A DNA stretch of 60,511 nt from Hominisplanchenecus_A murintestinalis (GTDB taxonomy: Bacteria > Bacillota > Clostridia > Lachnospirales > Lachnospiraceae). A model generated the notes under the pieces. That model did no database searches. It saw only the letters and a program-made list of their open reading frames with translations, and was not told the origin of the DNA. This document shows, piece by piece, positions 33,649 through 42,517 of this stretch; within the stretch, counting starts at the first letter, position 1; each line of letters opens with the position of its first letter. The stretch covers positions 1 through 60,511 of the forward strand of contig NZ_CALPCM010000017.1 in NCBI RefSeq assembly GCF_943193015.1, in the 5' to 3' direction. The position numbers and the translations under genes are program-made.

Positions 33649-35871
33649 TTACCCGTCTGAACGATTTTTAGGAAACATCACCGTTACAGTAAATAAATCC
33701 GCATCAATTTCCACCCGGAGGCTGCCGCCGCAGACCTCCGTAAAGCTTTTTGCAATGGAAAGCCCCAGGCCGCTCCCTCCGTCTGTACGGCTTGCATCCC
33801 CGCGCACAAACCTCTCAGTAAAATCCAGCGTGCGCTCCAGTTCCCTGCCGGAAATATTTTTAATACGCACTGCTGCCTGCCCCTCTTCCTCTTCCACATC
33901 CAGATAAATACGGGAACCTGCCAGGGAATATTTTAAGGCATTTTGAATCAAGTTCTGAAATACACGATAAAGTCTCTGTCCATCAGCCTGTATAAATATA
34001 GGAAACTCCGGAATAGATACTTTCATAATAAATCCGCTCTGCTCAACCTGCGCATCCATATCTGCCAGCGTCTGCTGCACCAGTTTCCCCAAGTCCAGTT
34101 CGTCTATTGTTACCGGGAGCTGCCCTGATGTGGCCTTGCTGATTTCAAACACATCCTGCACAATCGTCCGCAGGCGTTCTGATTTTTCACCCAAAATCCG
34201 TATGAACTCCTTCACATGCTCCGGCAAATCCGCTTCCTGTTTCAGCAGTTCTATATAACTTATAATGGAAGTCAGCGGCGTCTTGATATCATGGGACACA
34301 TTCGCCACCAGGTCCACCTTCATCTGCTCGCTCTTCATCCTCTCACGCAGCGCCGTATCCATCCCCCGCTGTATCTCACTCAGATTTTCAAACACTTCTT
34401 TCATTTCTGCATCCTGCGGCAGTATTGGAAAATCTTCTAAATTTCCGTTCCTGACCTCTAAAATCCTGTCAGACAACGCTCCGATATCCTCCGCCAGCTG
34501 TCGGTTCTTCTCTAAATATAAGAAACTGACTGCCACATTTAATAAAAGAACAACTGCAATAAAAAGAAGAACTCCGATGTACTTGTCCTGAAAATACCAA
34601 TTTTCCATATTTCTCATTCCAGCCAATGCCAAACAGCATATAAGGAATGCCAGCCCTCCACTGAGCATCGACAGTCTCCCGCGCCTCACAATCCTCTTCT
34701 GCAGCGAATACTTCAACTCACGCGTTCGAACTCCCTCTATAATCGGTTTTCTCTGCTTTCCCCTGTTTTCCCGCCAATCTAAAAACAACAGATAAAGCAG
34801 CCAAAAACACAGCGGAAGCATCATCCTCTTTAGGGCAAACAAAATACCGACAAAAAAGAACAGCAGCTTCACTTCCAGGAAAGTTCTTCCCAAAAGCCCG
34901 GAAATTTCTTTCTCTGCGCAGCGTTTTTCTTTTCTCCAAATGAAAGCGATAACCAGCAGCAGCGCTGAAACAGCCAGCAGCGCGCAGCCTATCTTAAACT
35001 GTCTCTTCGATGATAGAAAGTTCTCACGTATGGAATATAGCCTATCCCCATAGTTGACAGTTCCATTTTTCCCGTAATCTTCCTCTACATAGAGTTTTGG
35101 TTCTTTTGCAGCCGCCATAAAAATAATCGCTTGCTTCGACTCCTCATCTATACTGAAGTTTGTATAACCAGGAACAAACCAACGGCTGTCCGGCATATAT
35201 ACGCCATTTCCATAAACATCTTCTTTCTCCCCATCTTTAGAAATCTGCACTTTTCCATCTCTGTTCCTGTTAAACCACAGAGAAAAATTATATTCGTCTG
35301 CAGCGAGCGCTCCCTCGATCACATCTCCCTGAAACTGTTTTCCAAGCTTGTCCTCAAATTCTTCAATGTTTGTATACAGCAGCCTATTATTCCAGATTAC
35401 AGCATAGAGGAGATTTTTATCCCGTTCCATCCTCTCCATATATTCATCCAGGCTTTGCTCCTCAGCCCAGGCTGTATCCGCTTCCTGCTCTTCTTCCTGG
35501 ATTTTCTGCCGGAACAGATACTCTGCCTCTGCTTCCGCATCTTCTGCCGTTTCTTCCGCTATGGCGTCTGACACTTCATAAGCGCCCTCCCACGGCCATG
35601 ATTGCTGTGTATCATAGCCTTTTTCCGTCAGGCTTCCGTACTTCCATCGCTCACCGTCATTCGCCACACTCAGCAGTTCCTCCAGCTTCGCTGAAATATA
35701 ACGGCGGAATTCAGCGCTTTCCTGGTAATCACTTTCCGTTCTCCACACTTCCCCCTTCGTTTCTGCAATTAGTCTCCCCAGCTGCCACACGCTTCCAATC
35801 AGAAGCGTCACCCCGAGAAAAAATGCTGCAAAGCTAAGAATGATTTTCAATTTTTTCCATTTTGTATCCAA
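33649..35871 (-). CDS. Large sensor histidine kinase, VanS-like system
   Basis: This 740-residue kinase has an N-terminal membrane helix (10-32), an extracytoplasmic domain of about 240 residues, a cluster of further membrane helices between about 290 and 455, a HAMP-like linker, and the kinase core with NVSHDIKTPLTS and GGSGLGLS. The start is a TTG inside the end of the upstream regulator gene (38-base overlap). No nearby target gene indicates the signal; cell-envelope stress is typical of this kinase class. Confidence 0.85.
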   Translation of the reverse strand: MDTKWKKLKIILSFAAFFLGVTLLIGSVWQLGRLIAETKGEVWRTESDYQESAEFRRYISAKLEELLSVANDGERWKYGSLTEKGYDTQQSWPWEGAYEVSDAIAEETAEDAEAEAEYLFRQKIQEEEQEADTAWAEEQSLDEYMERMERDKNLLYAVIWNNRLLYTNIEEFEDKLGKQFQGDVIEGALAADEYNFSLWFNRNRDGKVQISKDGEKEDVYGNGVYMPDSRWFVPGYTNFSIDEESKQAIIFMAAAKEPKLYVEEDYGKNGTVNYGDRLYSIRENFLSSKRQFKIGCALLAVSALLLVIAFIWRKEKRCAEKEISGLLGRTFLEVKLLFFFVGILFALKRMMLPLCFWLLYLLFLDWRENRGKQRKPIIEGVRTRELKYSLQKRIVRRGRLSMLSGGLAFLICCLALAGMRNMENWYFQDKYIGVLLFIAVVLLLNVAVSFLYLEKNRQLAEDIGALSDRILEVRNGNLEDFPILPQDAEMKEVFENLSEIQRGMDTALRERMKSEQMKVDLVANVSHDIKTPLTSIISYIELLKQEADLPEHVKEFIRILGEKSERLRTIVQDVFEISKATSGQLPVTIDELDLGKLVQQTLADMDAQVEQSGFIMKVSIPEFPIFIQADGQRLYRVFQNLIQNALKYSLAGSRIYLDVEEEEGQAAVRIKNISGRELERTLDFTERFVRGDASRTDGGSGLGLSIAKSFTEVCGGSLRVEIDADLFTVTVMFPKNRSDG

Positions 35872-36544
35872 TTCCCCACACCACCTTTAAATATTCAGGC
35901 TCTCCCGGATTGAGTTCGATTTTTTCCCGGATATGGCGAATATGCACCATCACCGTATTTTCAGGCGCAAACCCCGGCTCCTCCCAGACCCTCTGATAAA
36001 TTTCCTCTGCCGGAAAAATCCTTCCACGGTTCCGCATAAACAAATCCATCATTTTCGTTTCCGTCGCTGTAAGCTTTACAGGTTCCCCGTCTACATAGAG
36101 CACACGCTCCTGTACCCGATAGCAAAGCCTCCCATTCCAGATTTCGTTTTTCTCGCCACCGGCATGGATATCACCCAAAAGCGTATAGCGGCGCAGATGG
36201 CTTTTCACACGTGCTATCAGTTCCTGCGGATTAAAAGGCTTTGACACATAGTCGTCCGCCCCCATAGAAAGCCCCAGCACCTTGTCTGTATCCTCCGTCT
36301 TAGCGCTTAAAACAATAATCGGCAAGTTCTTCCGCTCCCGGATTTTCATGATTGCAGACAACCCGTCCAGCTTAGGCATCATGACATCCATAAGGATAAG
36401 CTGTATCGGCTGTTCCGCAAGGATACTCAGCGCCTGCATACCGTCATAAGCCTTCCGTACCCGATACCCCTCCTTTTCCAGAAGCAGTTCGAGCGCACGC
36501 ACAATTTCCCTGTCATCATCCACAACCAGTACACATTCATTCAT
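35834..36544 (-). CDS. VanR-like OmpR-family response regulator
   Basis: This 236-residue regulator has a receiver (VLVVDDDREI; phospho-Asp in LILMDVMMPKLDG; Lys in VSKPFNP) and a winged-helix domain ending in VVWGIGYKMEK. It is paired with the following kinase by gene overlap. A directly repeated TTTCTTATAA lies 79-112 bases upstream and may be its own binding site. Confidence 0.9.
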   Translation of the reverse strand: MNECVLVVDDDREIVRALELLLEKEGYRVRKAYDGMQALSILAEQPIQLILMDVMMPKLDGLSAIMKIRERKNLPIIVLSAKTEDTDKVLGLSMGADDYVSKPFNPQELIARVKSHLRRYTLLGDIHAGGEKNEIWNGRLCYRVQERVLYVDGEPVKLTATETKMMDLFMRNRGRIFPAEEIYQRVWEEPGFAPENTVMVHIRHIREKIELNPGEPEYLKVVWGIGYKMEKIENHS

Positions 36545-36622
36545 ATCTGTCTCTCCTCTAAACTCACAGGCATCCAGAGCTTTTTCTGCCTTTCCTTCGG
36601 CCTGGTACTATTCTAAAAATAC

Positions 36623-36655
36623 TTTCTTATAAGATTCTTGTCGTATTTCTTATAA
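36623..36655 (-). promoter_or_regulatory. Direct repeat TTTCTTATAA, possible autoregulatory site
   Basis: The 10-base word TTTCTTATAA is at 36623-36632 and again at 36646-36655, 23 bases apart, upstream of the VanR-like regulator. OmpR-family proteins often bind such direct repeats. The rest of the 300-base gap (36545-36848) contains only a 6-bp hairpin at 36758-36776 and the dus terminator. Confidence 0.4.
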
Positions 36656-36834
36656 ATATCTTAAAACAACTCTTCAGTATCTTTGTTCTATTATACTTCA
36701 TATCTTCTGAAAATCAACGCCCCTGAATCACTTTATTTCTTGCAGTCCCGGTACAGGCAGGTATTCATATTACCTGGCTTAATTCATTTTTTAAGTAAAT
36801 GCTGTTGCCCTGAACCTATTTATATAAAAAACAT

Positions 36835-36858
36835 AAAAAAGGAGACTTTCAGTCCTCC
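36835..36858 (-). terminator. Terminator overlapping the dus stop codon
   Basis: The stem GGAGGACT/AGTCTCC with a short loop is followed on the minus strand by six T. The last sense codons and the TGA of dus are part of the hairpin, an unusually tight end to the copper operon. Confidence 0.75.
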
Positions 36859-37775
36859 AGACTAAAAATCTCCTCTACCGCCCGCTCATATTCCGCCGCA
36901 CTCTGGGCTTTCTTAATTTTTTTCCAACATTTTTCCCCGTATTCAAAAGAAAGGTTCAAGTAACTCCAAAATTCCTTCATCTTAAACACAGTATTCTTAT
37001 CTCCGGACATAATCTCCTGATACGTATGATAAATTTCATCATGAAACGCCCGCAGGGTTTCCCTGTCCGCCGCGCTGCCTTCTACTTCCCCGACAAGCCC
37101 CGGATTTTTCAGAATTCCCCTGCCAATCATAACCGCCGGCACTTGAGGAAAAGAGTCATGAAATTTTTGAATATCCTCCTCCATGCACAAATCGCCATTG
37201 TAACATAACACATTCCTGCTATTTCTGCACGCATCCTTAAACACTGTCATATTCGGACGGTTTTTATAAAAATCCTGCCGGATGCGAGGATGGATAATCA
37301 GCTCTGACAGCGGATATCTGTTGTACACCTCCAGGATTTCCTCAAACTCTCCCGGCTCCTGAATCCCTATCCGTGTCTTTACAGAAATTTTCATCTCCAG
37401 ACTGGAAAAGACCTCATCAAAAAAACGGTCTAATTTTTCTATGTCCCTTAAAAAGCCTGCTCCTCTTCCTTTTGAAACGACTGTTCCTGAAGGACAGCCT
37501 AGGTTCAGGTTTACTTCTTCATAACCGTACCGTTTCAGCGCATTTGCCGTCCGAACAAAATCTTCAGCGTTGTTTGTAAGTATCTGGGGGACAAGATTCT
37601 GCCCAGCATTATGTTCAGGCAGAATCTCGTTTTTTTCTTTAAAATTAAAATCTTTATGGGTATGCGGAACAAGGAACGGCGTAAAATATTTATCCATAGG
37701 ACGAAAATACTTATGATATGCCTTCCGGAATACCCATGTGGTAATCCCCTCCATAGGAGCAAGATAATAATACAT
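36849..37775 (-). CDS. dus: tRNA-dihydrouridine synthase
   Basis: This 308-residue FMN enzyme reduces uridine to dihydrouridine in tRNA. It has the N-terminal APMEGITTWVFR, the catalytic cysteine in NLNLGCPSGTV (about residue 94), KTRIGIQEPGE and the FMN-binding VMIGRGILKNPG. It starts two bases after copZ and ends at the operon terminator, so it seems to be co-transcribed with the copper genes. Confidence 0.9.
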   Translation of the reverse strand: MYYYLAPMEGITTWVFRKAYHKYFRPMDKYFTPFLVPHTHKDFNFKEKNEILPEHNAGQNLVPQILTNNAEDFVRTANALKRYGYEEVNLNLGCPSGTVVSKGRGAGFLRDIEKLDRFFDEVFSSLEMKISVKTRIGIQEPGEFEEILEVYNRYPLSELIIHPRIRQDFYKNRPNMTVFKDACRNSRNVLCYNGDLCMEEDIQKFHDSFPQVPAVMIGRGILKNPGLVGEVEGSAADRETLRAFHDEIYHTYQEIMSGDKNTVFKMKEFWSYLNLSFEYGEKCWKKIKKAQSAAEYERAVEEIFSLED

Positions 37776-37777
37776 AT

Positions 37778-37957
37778 TTAGAACCCCAGATCCTCAAGAA
37801 TTTCCTTTGCTTTTGCCACACAGTTCTCACATCCGTCCACTGATACGGTTTTGTCAGACAGGTTCACCTCATAAGTAAGCTCTGCCTTGTCAAACGCCTT
37901 GCTGATTCTTTCCACACACTTTTCGCAGTGCATATCCTCTACTTTTAATACTGTCAT
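37778..37957 (-). CDS. copZ: CopZ-like heavy-metal-associated copper chaperone
   Basis: This 59-residue protein is a single HMA domain with the metal-binding MHCEKC (Cys11, Cys14). A second Cys pair, CENC at 43-46, is not usual for CopZ. It would carry Cu(I) to the CopA ATPase. Start ATG at 37957, with a GGAGGAAG site. It lies between csoR (12-base gap) and dus (2-base gap). Confidence 0.85.
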   Translation of the reverse strand: MTVLKVEDMHCEKCVERISKAFDKAELTYEVNLSDKTVSVDGCENCVAKAKEILEDLGF

Positions 37958-37969
37958 TTTTGCTTCCTC

Positions 37970-38263
37970 CTACATTAATTTTCTAATTGTTTCACACAGC
38001 TCATCGACTGCCGCCTCATTTCCTTCCTGAATATCCTTTACCACACAGCTATGGATATGGTTGGAAAGGAGGACTTTATTAAATCCATTAAGCGCCGACT
38101 GGATGGCAGACACCTGATTCAGAATGTCCACGCAGTAACGCTCTTCCTCCACCATGCCTTTAATCCCCCGAATCTGCCCCTCAATGCGATTTAACCGATT
38201 CATCAAATCCTTATATTCCTTCGTTTCTCTGTGCTTGTGCTTTTCACAGCAATGTTCACCCAT
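37970..38263 (-). CDS. csoR: CsoR-family copper-sensing repressor
   Basis: This 97-residue all-helical DUF156 protein has the Cu(I) ligand pattern C44 (RYCVDIL), H69 and C73 (HIHSC). The N-terminal extra GEHCCEKHKH could also bind metal. Apo-CsoR represses and Cu(I) binding releases DNA. The palindrome at 40572-40592 upstream of copA is the expected operator. The ATG follows an AGGAGG site. Confidence 0.92.
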   Translation of the reverse strand: MGEHCCEKHKHRETKEYKDLMNRLNRIEGQIRGIKGMVEEERYCVDILNQVSAIQSALNGFNKVLLSNHIHSCVVKDIQEGNEAAVDELCETIRKLM

Positions 38264-38316
38264 ATGCCTTTCCTCCTGCCGTCTCGTCTTTCTCTCCTAT
38301 CATACACCAAATCCCT

Positions 38317-40548
38317 CTACAGCTTCAACCTTTTTAATCGAAGTGCATTGCTTACTACAAATACAGAACTAAAAGACATGGCAAGCCCTGCAAGCATCGG
38401 ATTTAACAGAGGACCTCCAAAAACATAGAGCACGCCCGCCGCCACCGGAATCCCCAGGCTGTTAAAAATAAATGCCCAGAACAGGTTTTCCTTAATGTTC
38501 CGAATCGTACACTTGCTTAAGCGGATGGCCTTATATACATCTTTCAAATCGGATTTCATTAGCACAATATCACTAGATTCCATAGCAATATCGCTGCCGT
38601 TCCCGATTGCCGTCCCGATATCCGCCTGCGCCAGGGCCGGAGCATCATTGATACCATCCCCTACCATCATGACGCGCCTGCCCTGTTTTTGAAGTTTTTC
38701 TACCACTTCTGCCTTATCCCCCGGCAGCACCTCGGCAATCACTTCGTCTACATGCACCTGTTTCCCGATATACTCTGCCGTTCTCCTGTTGTCCCCGGTG
38801 AGCATATAAACCCGTACCCCCAGTTTTCGGATAGCGTCAATCGCTTCCGCGCTGGTAGGCTTTACGGTATCTGCCACGCTGATGATTCCGAGAAGCTTTC
38901 CTTCTGCCGCCACAAACATAGGCGTCTGCCCCTTTTCGGCAATTTCATCCGCCGCCTGCCCCATGCTGCCGCAGGGGACTCCCAGTTCCTCCAGCATCCT
39001 GGCATTTCCGATATGGATTTCTTTCCCTTCCAGAACCGCCCGGATTCCTTTTCCCGTCAGGCTCTCGAACTGCTCCGTTTCCTTTACTTCCAGCCCTTCT
39101 TCCCGTGCTGTTTCTACTATCGCCGCCCCCAGCGGATGCTCCGACGGCACTTCACAAGAAGCAGCCAATGCCAGAAGCTCTCTCTCCTGCATCCCCTCTG
39201 TGACAATCCGGACAACCCGAGGCTTTCCTTCCGTAACTGTTCCTGTCTTATCTAAAACTACGGTATCTACCAGATGAGTTCTCTCCAGAGCCTCTCCGCT
39301 CTTAATCAGAATGCCGTTCCCGGCGCCCACGCCTGTTCCTACCATGATAGCCGTAGGCGTTGCCAGCCCCAGCGCACAGGGACATGCAATGACGAGAACG
39401 GAAACAAATGCCCTGAGGACAAATGCCAGCTCCTGTCCTGCTACTGCCCAGGCTGCAGCCGCCAGAAGTGCGATAACGATAACTACCGGTACGAAATATC
39501 CTGCCACCTGATCCGCCAGCTTTGAAATCGGGGCTTTCTTTCCCTGGGCGTCCTCCATCAGTTTAATAATCTTTGAAAGAGTCGTATCTGACCCCGTCCG
39601 GGTGACTTCTATCTGCATCGCTCCATTATAGTTCATGCTTCCGCCGATAACTTCATCACCGATTTCCTTTTCCACCGGAATGCTTTCTCCTGTCAGCATA
39701 GACTCATCCACGCTGCTGCCGCCCTTTACTACGATACCGTCCAGGGGTATCCTTTTCCCGGGACGTATCAAAAGGATATCTCCCTTCTTCACCTGCTCCG
39801 ACTTTACTTCACGCTCCACGCCATTTTCCACCAGAACCGCCGTATCCGGCGCCAGCTCCATCAGCTTCCGGATAGCTTCGGAAGTCTTTCCTTTGCTGCG
39901 TGCTTCCATATATTTCCCAAGCATAACCAGCGTCACGACCACCGCCGCCGACTCATAGTACAGGTTTTCCACATGCATATGATCTGACGGGATCAGAATC
40001 GTATTCACCAGGCTGTAAACGAACGCGCTTCCCGTTCCGATTGCTACCAGGGAATCCATATTCGGATGCCCTTTCAGCAGTGTCTTGAATCCTACAACAT
40101 AAAACTTCCGTCCGCAGATAAGTACCAGCACTGTCAATATCAGCTGTGCCAGGGCATAATTCAGCGGGTTCGTATGCATCCCTAAAAACGCTGGAAGCGG
40201 GAGCTTAAAAGGCAGCATATGTCCCATGGAAATATAAAGCAGCGGCACTGCAAATATAACTGCAAATACCAGTCTCCTTTTCATTATATGGAGCGCCTCT
40301 TCCTTTTCTTCCTTCTGCTCCGCCGCCCGCTCCTCCACAAAAAGCTCCGCCCCGAACCCGGCTCGATCCACCCTGTCTATAATGGCTTCCGGCGTAAGCT
40401 TCGTCTCATCATACTCTATCGTCATCTTATTCGTCGCCAGGTTCACTTCACTGACGGCAACCCCGTCCATCTTCCTCGTCACACGCTCCACTGCGCTGCT
40501 GCAGGAAGCGCAGGTCATTCCTTTTATTAAATATACTTCCTTCTTCAC
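38317..40548 (-). CDS. copA: Copper-exporting P1B-type ATPase
   Basis: This 743-residue Cu(I) exporter has one N-terminal HMA domain (GMTCASC, Cys13/Cys16) and eight membrane helices. P-type motifs are all present: LTGES, the metal-site ACPCALGLATP, the phosphorylated DKTGTVTEG, SEHPLG and GDGINDAP. MSFSSV in the last helix is the Cu(I)-type signature. The start is GTG with a strong GAGGAGGG site. It is the first gene of the copA-csoR-copZ-dus unit. Confidence 0.95.
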   Translation of the reverse strand: MKKEVYLIKGMTCASCSSAVERVTRKMDGVAVSEVNLATNKMTIEYDETKLTPEAIIDRVDRAGFGAELFVEERAAEQKEEKEEALHIMKRRLVFAVIFAVPLLYISMGHMLPFKLPLPAFLGMHTNPLNYALAQLILTVLVLICGRKFYVVGFKTLLKGHPNMDSLVAIGTGSAFVYSLVNTILIPSDHMHVENLYYESAAVVVTLVMLGKYMEARSKGKTSEAIRKLMELAPDTAVLVENGVEREVKSEQVKKGDILLIRPGKRIPLDGIVVKGGSSVDESMLTGESIPVEKEIGDEVIGGSMNYNGAMQIEVTRTGSDTTLSKIIKLMEDAQGKKAPISKLADQVAGYFVPVVIVIALLAAAAWAVAGQELAFVLRAFVSVLVIACPCALGLATPTAIMVGTGVGAGNGILIKSGEALERTHLVDTVVLDKTGTVTEGKPRVVRIVTEGMQERELLALAASCEVPSEHPLGAAIVETAREEGLEVKETEQFESLTGKGIRAVLEGKEIHIGNARMLEELGVPCGSMGQAADEIAEKGQTPMFVAAEGKLLGIISVADTVKPTSAEAIDAIRKLGVRVYMLTGDNRRTAEYIGKQVHVDEVIAEVLPGDKAEVVEKLQKQGRRVMMVGDGINDAPALAQADIGTAIGNGSDIAMESSDIVLMKSDLKDVYKAIRLSKCTIRNIKENLFWAFIFNSLGIPVAAGVLYVFGGPLLNPMLAGLAMSFSSVFVVSNALRLKRLKL

Positions 40549-40571
40549 AAAGTCCCTCCTCGCTCGTTTTT

Positions 40572-40592
40572 ATATACCCATAGAGGGTATAT
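40572..40592 (-). promoter_or_regulatory. CsoR operator palindrome upstream of copA
   Basis: A perfect 8-bp inverted repeat, ATATACCC-N5-GGGTATAT, matches the known CsoR operator form (TATACC...GGTATA). It lies 24 bases before the copA GTG and just downstream of the -10, so the bound repressor would cover the transcription start. Confidence 0.85.
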
Positions 40593-40596
40593 GTAT

Positions 40597-40625
40597 ATAT
40601 TAAAATCAAAAGAAGAATTTGTCAA
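40597..40625 (-). promoter_or_regulatory. Promoter of the copper operon
   Basis: On the minus strand TTGACA (40620-40625) and TAATAT (40597-40602) are 17 bases apart. The operator begins 5 bases after the -10. Confidence 0.75.
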
Positions 40626-40697
40626 GAAAAACTTTTTACCGCGAAAATCCGGCACGTTTCTATTCTATCTGCCATTTATCCGTTACCGGCTGTCAAC

Positions 40698-42443
40698 TTA
40701 TTCTTCCAATTGCTTTTTCAGATACCTCCCCACTACATTTGCAAAGTTCCCGATATTCCGAATATAAGCGAAATCTTTCCCAAAAATCCTCCTTTCTGCC
40801 TGCAGATCCTGCTCTTCCCCCACGAACACGCCAAGCACCGCTGTTCCCTGGCTGCGCAGTTTCCGCACCTCGAAAGCCGTATCTTTCACGGCAAAATCCC
40901 CAAAGTACGGCTCGGGGTTCCTGCTATTAGGGCGGTTTACGATGATATCATTCGGCCTTCCGTCGCTAAGCACAATGAGTATCTTATGTTCCTCCGGACG
41001 CTCCTCCAGTCCCAGCGCCGCCGCGCGGATAGCCAGCCCGTCCCGGTTATTCGAGGAACCATAAAATTCAAAAATCCGCTCGTCTGCTTCCGCTCCCTCG
41101 TCGTATTCCCGAAAACGGCGCATCACTGTATAATCCCAAAAGGTACAGAATCCCATGACCCGGTGGGGAATCAGCACCCCGCTGAGCGCCCTGCTGATAA
41201 TGAATGCCTGAAGCGCTACCTGGCTCTGCCTGGCTCTCTGAGAACCGCTGGCATCAATCAGCACATCCACCACAAAATCCGCGCTGTCCCGCCGGAACTC
41301 CCGTTCAAACAGTTTCCGGCTGTCCGTCCGTCCTATCTTCCAAAGCCTGTTCGGAACAATTTTCCCATATTCCCCCAGGCTCACCTCGCGCTCGCTCCGA
41401 AGCAGAAGAGAACGTTTCAGAGTATCCCGCAGCAGATCAATGTTCCGCTTTGCCACCCGGTAATTCTGCCGCCAGGTACGCAGATTGATTTCTTTTGTTT
41501 TCCGCGCATACTCTGACTGGGAATTCACCCGAACCATATTTGCCAGAATCCCATCCGTAAAGTACAGGGTACAGTCTCCGTGAAGCCCTCTGCATACTTT
41601 ATAATTTATCCGTTTCTGTTCCTGCCCGCTCAGATAAGAACGTCCGTAGTTCAGTTCGATATAGGAGTACATCTTCTCTATCGCTTCTTCGTCCAGAAAA
41701 ACCGCGCCGCCCTGCCCCCGCTGCCTCTCTTCCTTTTCCTCCTCGGAAAACTTCGTCATGGAATCTGCCATACGGTTCAGATAACGCTCAAGCTGCTCCT
41801 CCCTCATCTCCTCATCCAGATAGTCCTGCCAGTCAAAGGTCTTTAGCTGCTCATTCGTCACGGCCAGCACGGTTTCGAGATTTCCGTGTTTTCTCTCAAA
41901 TCCCCTATCGATATGCGTATTGTAAAGCCTGTCCACCACTCGGATCAAATCCATTGTATCCGCTGCTCCCTCCAGCGCCGCAATACTTTCCGCCGCTTCC
42001 CGGACACGTTTTTCCGCCAGCCTGTTCCCTGTCACGTACCCACGCAAAACCGCCAGCTTCACGCTCCCCATAAAAGAAGCCGCCAGCTTCTCAAACTCCG
42101 TATCCAGGATGTCCTCAAACGCACGTTTTCGGATATCCGGCACACCTATCCGCTCCTTTGCAATCTTTGGAAATACCGCACTGTCTACACAGAGCTGCCC
42201 AATCTGTACCAGCGAAGTCTCTTCTGCTCCCAGATACACCTTTTTTGCCATATACAACCCAAACAGGTTCTTATCAAAATATCTGGAAAACGCCCCCTGT
42301 TTCACGGCGTCATAGATGGAAATATATTTTGACTTAAAAAAGGAAGATACATCCGGCTCTGTGTCCAGCTCATAATCCCCGCTCACTGTCCACATAAGAT
42401 TCCTGATTCGGTTCTCCACTTCCATCTTGTAACATTCATCCAT
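40698..42443 (-). CDS. VWA-domain protein, NorD/CoxE-like partner of a MoxR ATPase
   Basis: This 581-residue protein has a long charged, helical N-terminal part (1-375) and a C-terminal von Willebrand A domain. The metal-site motif is DVLIDASGSQ (D-x-S-x-S), with a later VLSDGRPND. Such proteins act with MoxR-type ATPases in assembling or activating enzymes (NorD, CbbO, CoxE). The ATPase is encoded just upstream. No target enzyme gene is nearby, so the client is unknown. Confidence 0.8.
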   Translation of the reverse strand: MDECYKMEVENRIRNLMWTVSGDYELDTEPDVSSFFKSKYISIYDAVKQGAFSRYFDKNLFGLYMAKKVYLGAEETSLVQIGQLCVDSAVFPKIAKERIGVPDIRKRAFEDILDTEFEKLAASFMGSVKLAVLRGYVTGNRLAEKRVREAAESIAALEGAADTMDLIRVVDRLYNTHIDRGFERKHGNLETVLAVTNEQLKTFDWQDYLDEEMREEQLERYLNRMADSMTKFSEEEKEERQRGQGGAVFLDEEAIEKMYSYIELNYGRSYLSGQEQKRINYKVCRGLHGDCTLYFTDGILANMVRVNSQSEYARKTKEINLRTWRQNYRVAKRNIDLLRDTLKRSLLLRSEREVSLGEYGKIVPNRLWKIGRTDSRKLFEREFRRDSADFVVDVLIDASGSQRARQSQVALQAFIISRALSGVLIPHRVMGFCTFWDYTVMRRFREYDEGAEADERIFEFYGSSNNRDGLAIRAAALGLEERPEEHKILIVLSDGRPNDIIVNRPNSRNPEPYFGDFAVKDTAFEVRKLRSQGTAVLGVFVGEEQDLQAERRIFGKDFAYIRNIGNFANVVGRYLKKQLEE

Positions 42444-42517
42444 ATATATCCCTGCCCTTCATCAGCTGTTTCACTTTGTATCACAAATCCTCTGCTTTAC
42501 GCCCTGTTCCGGCAGTC

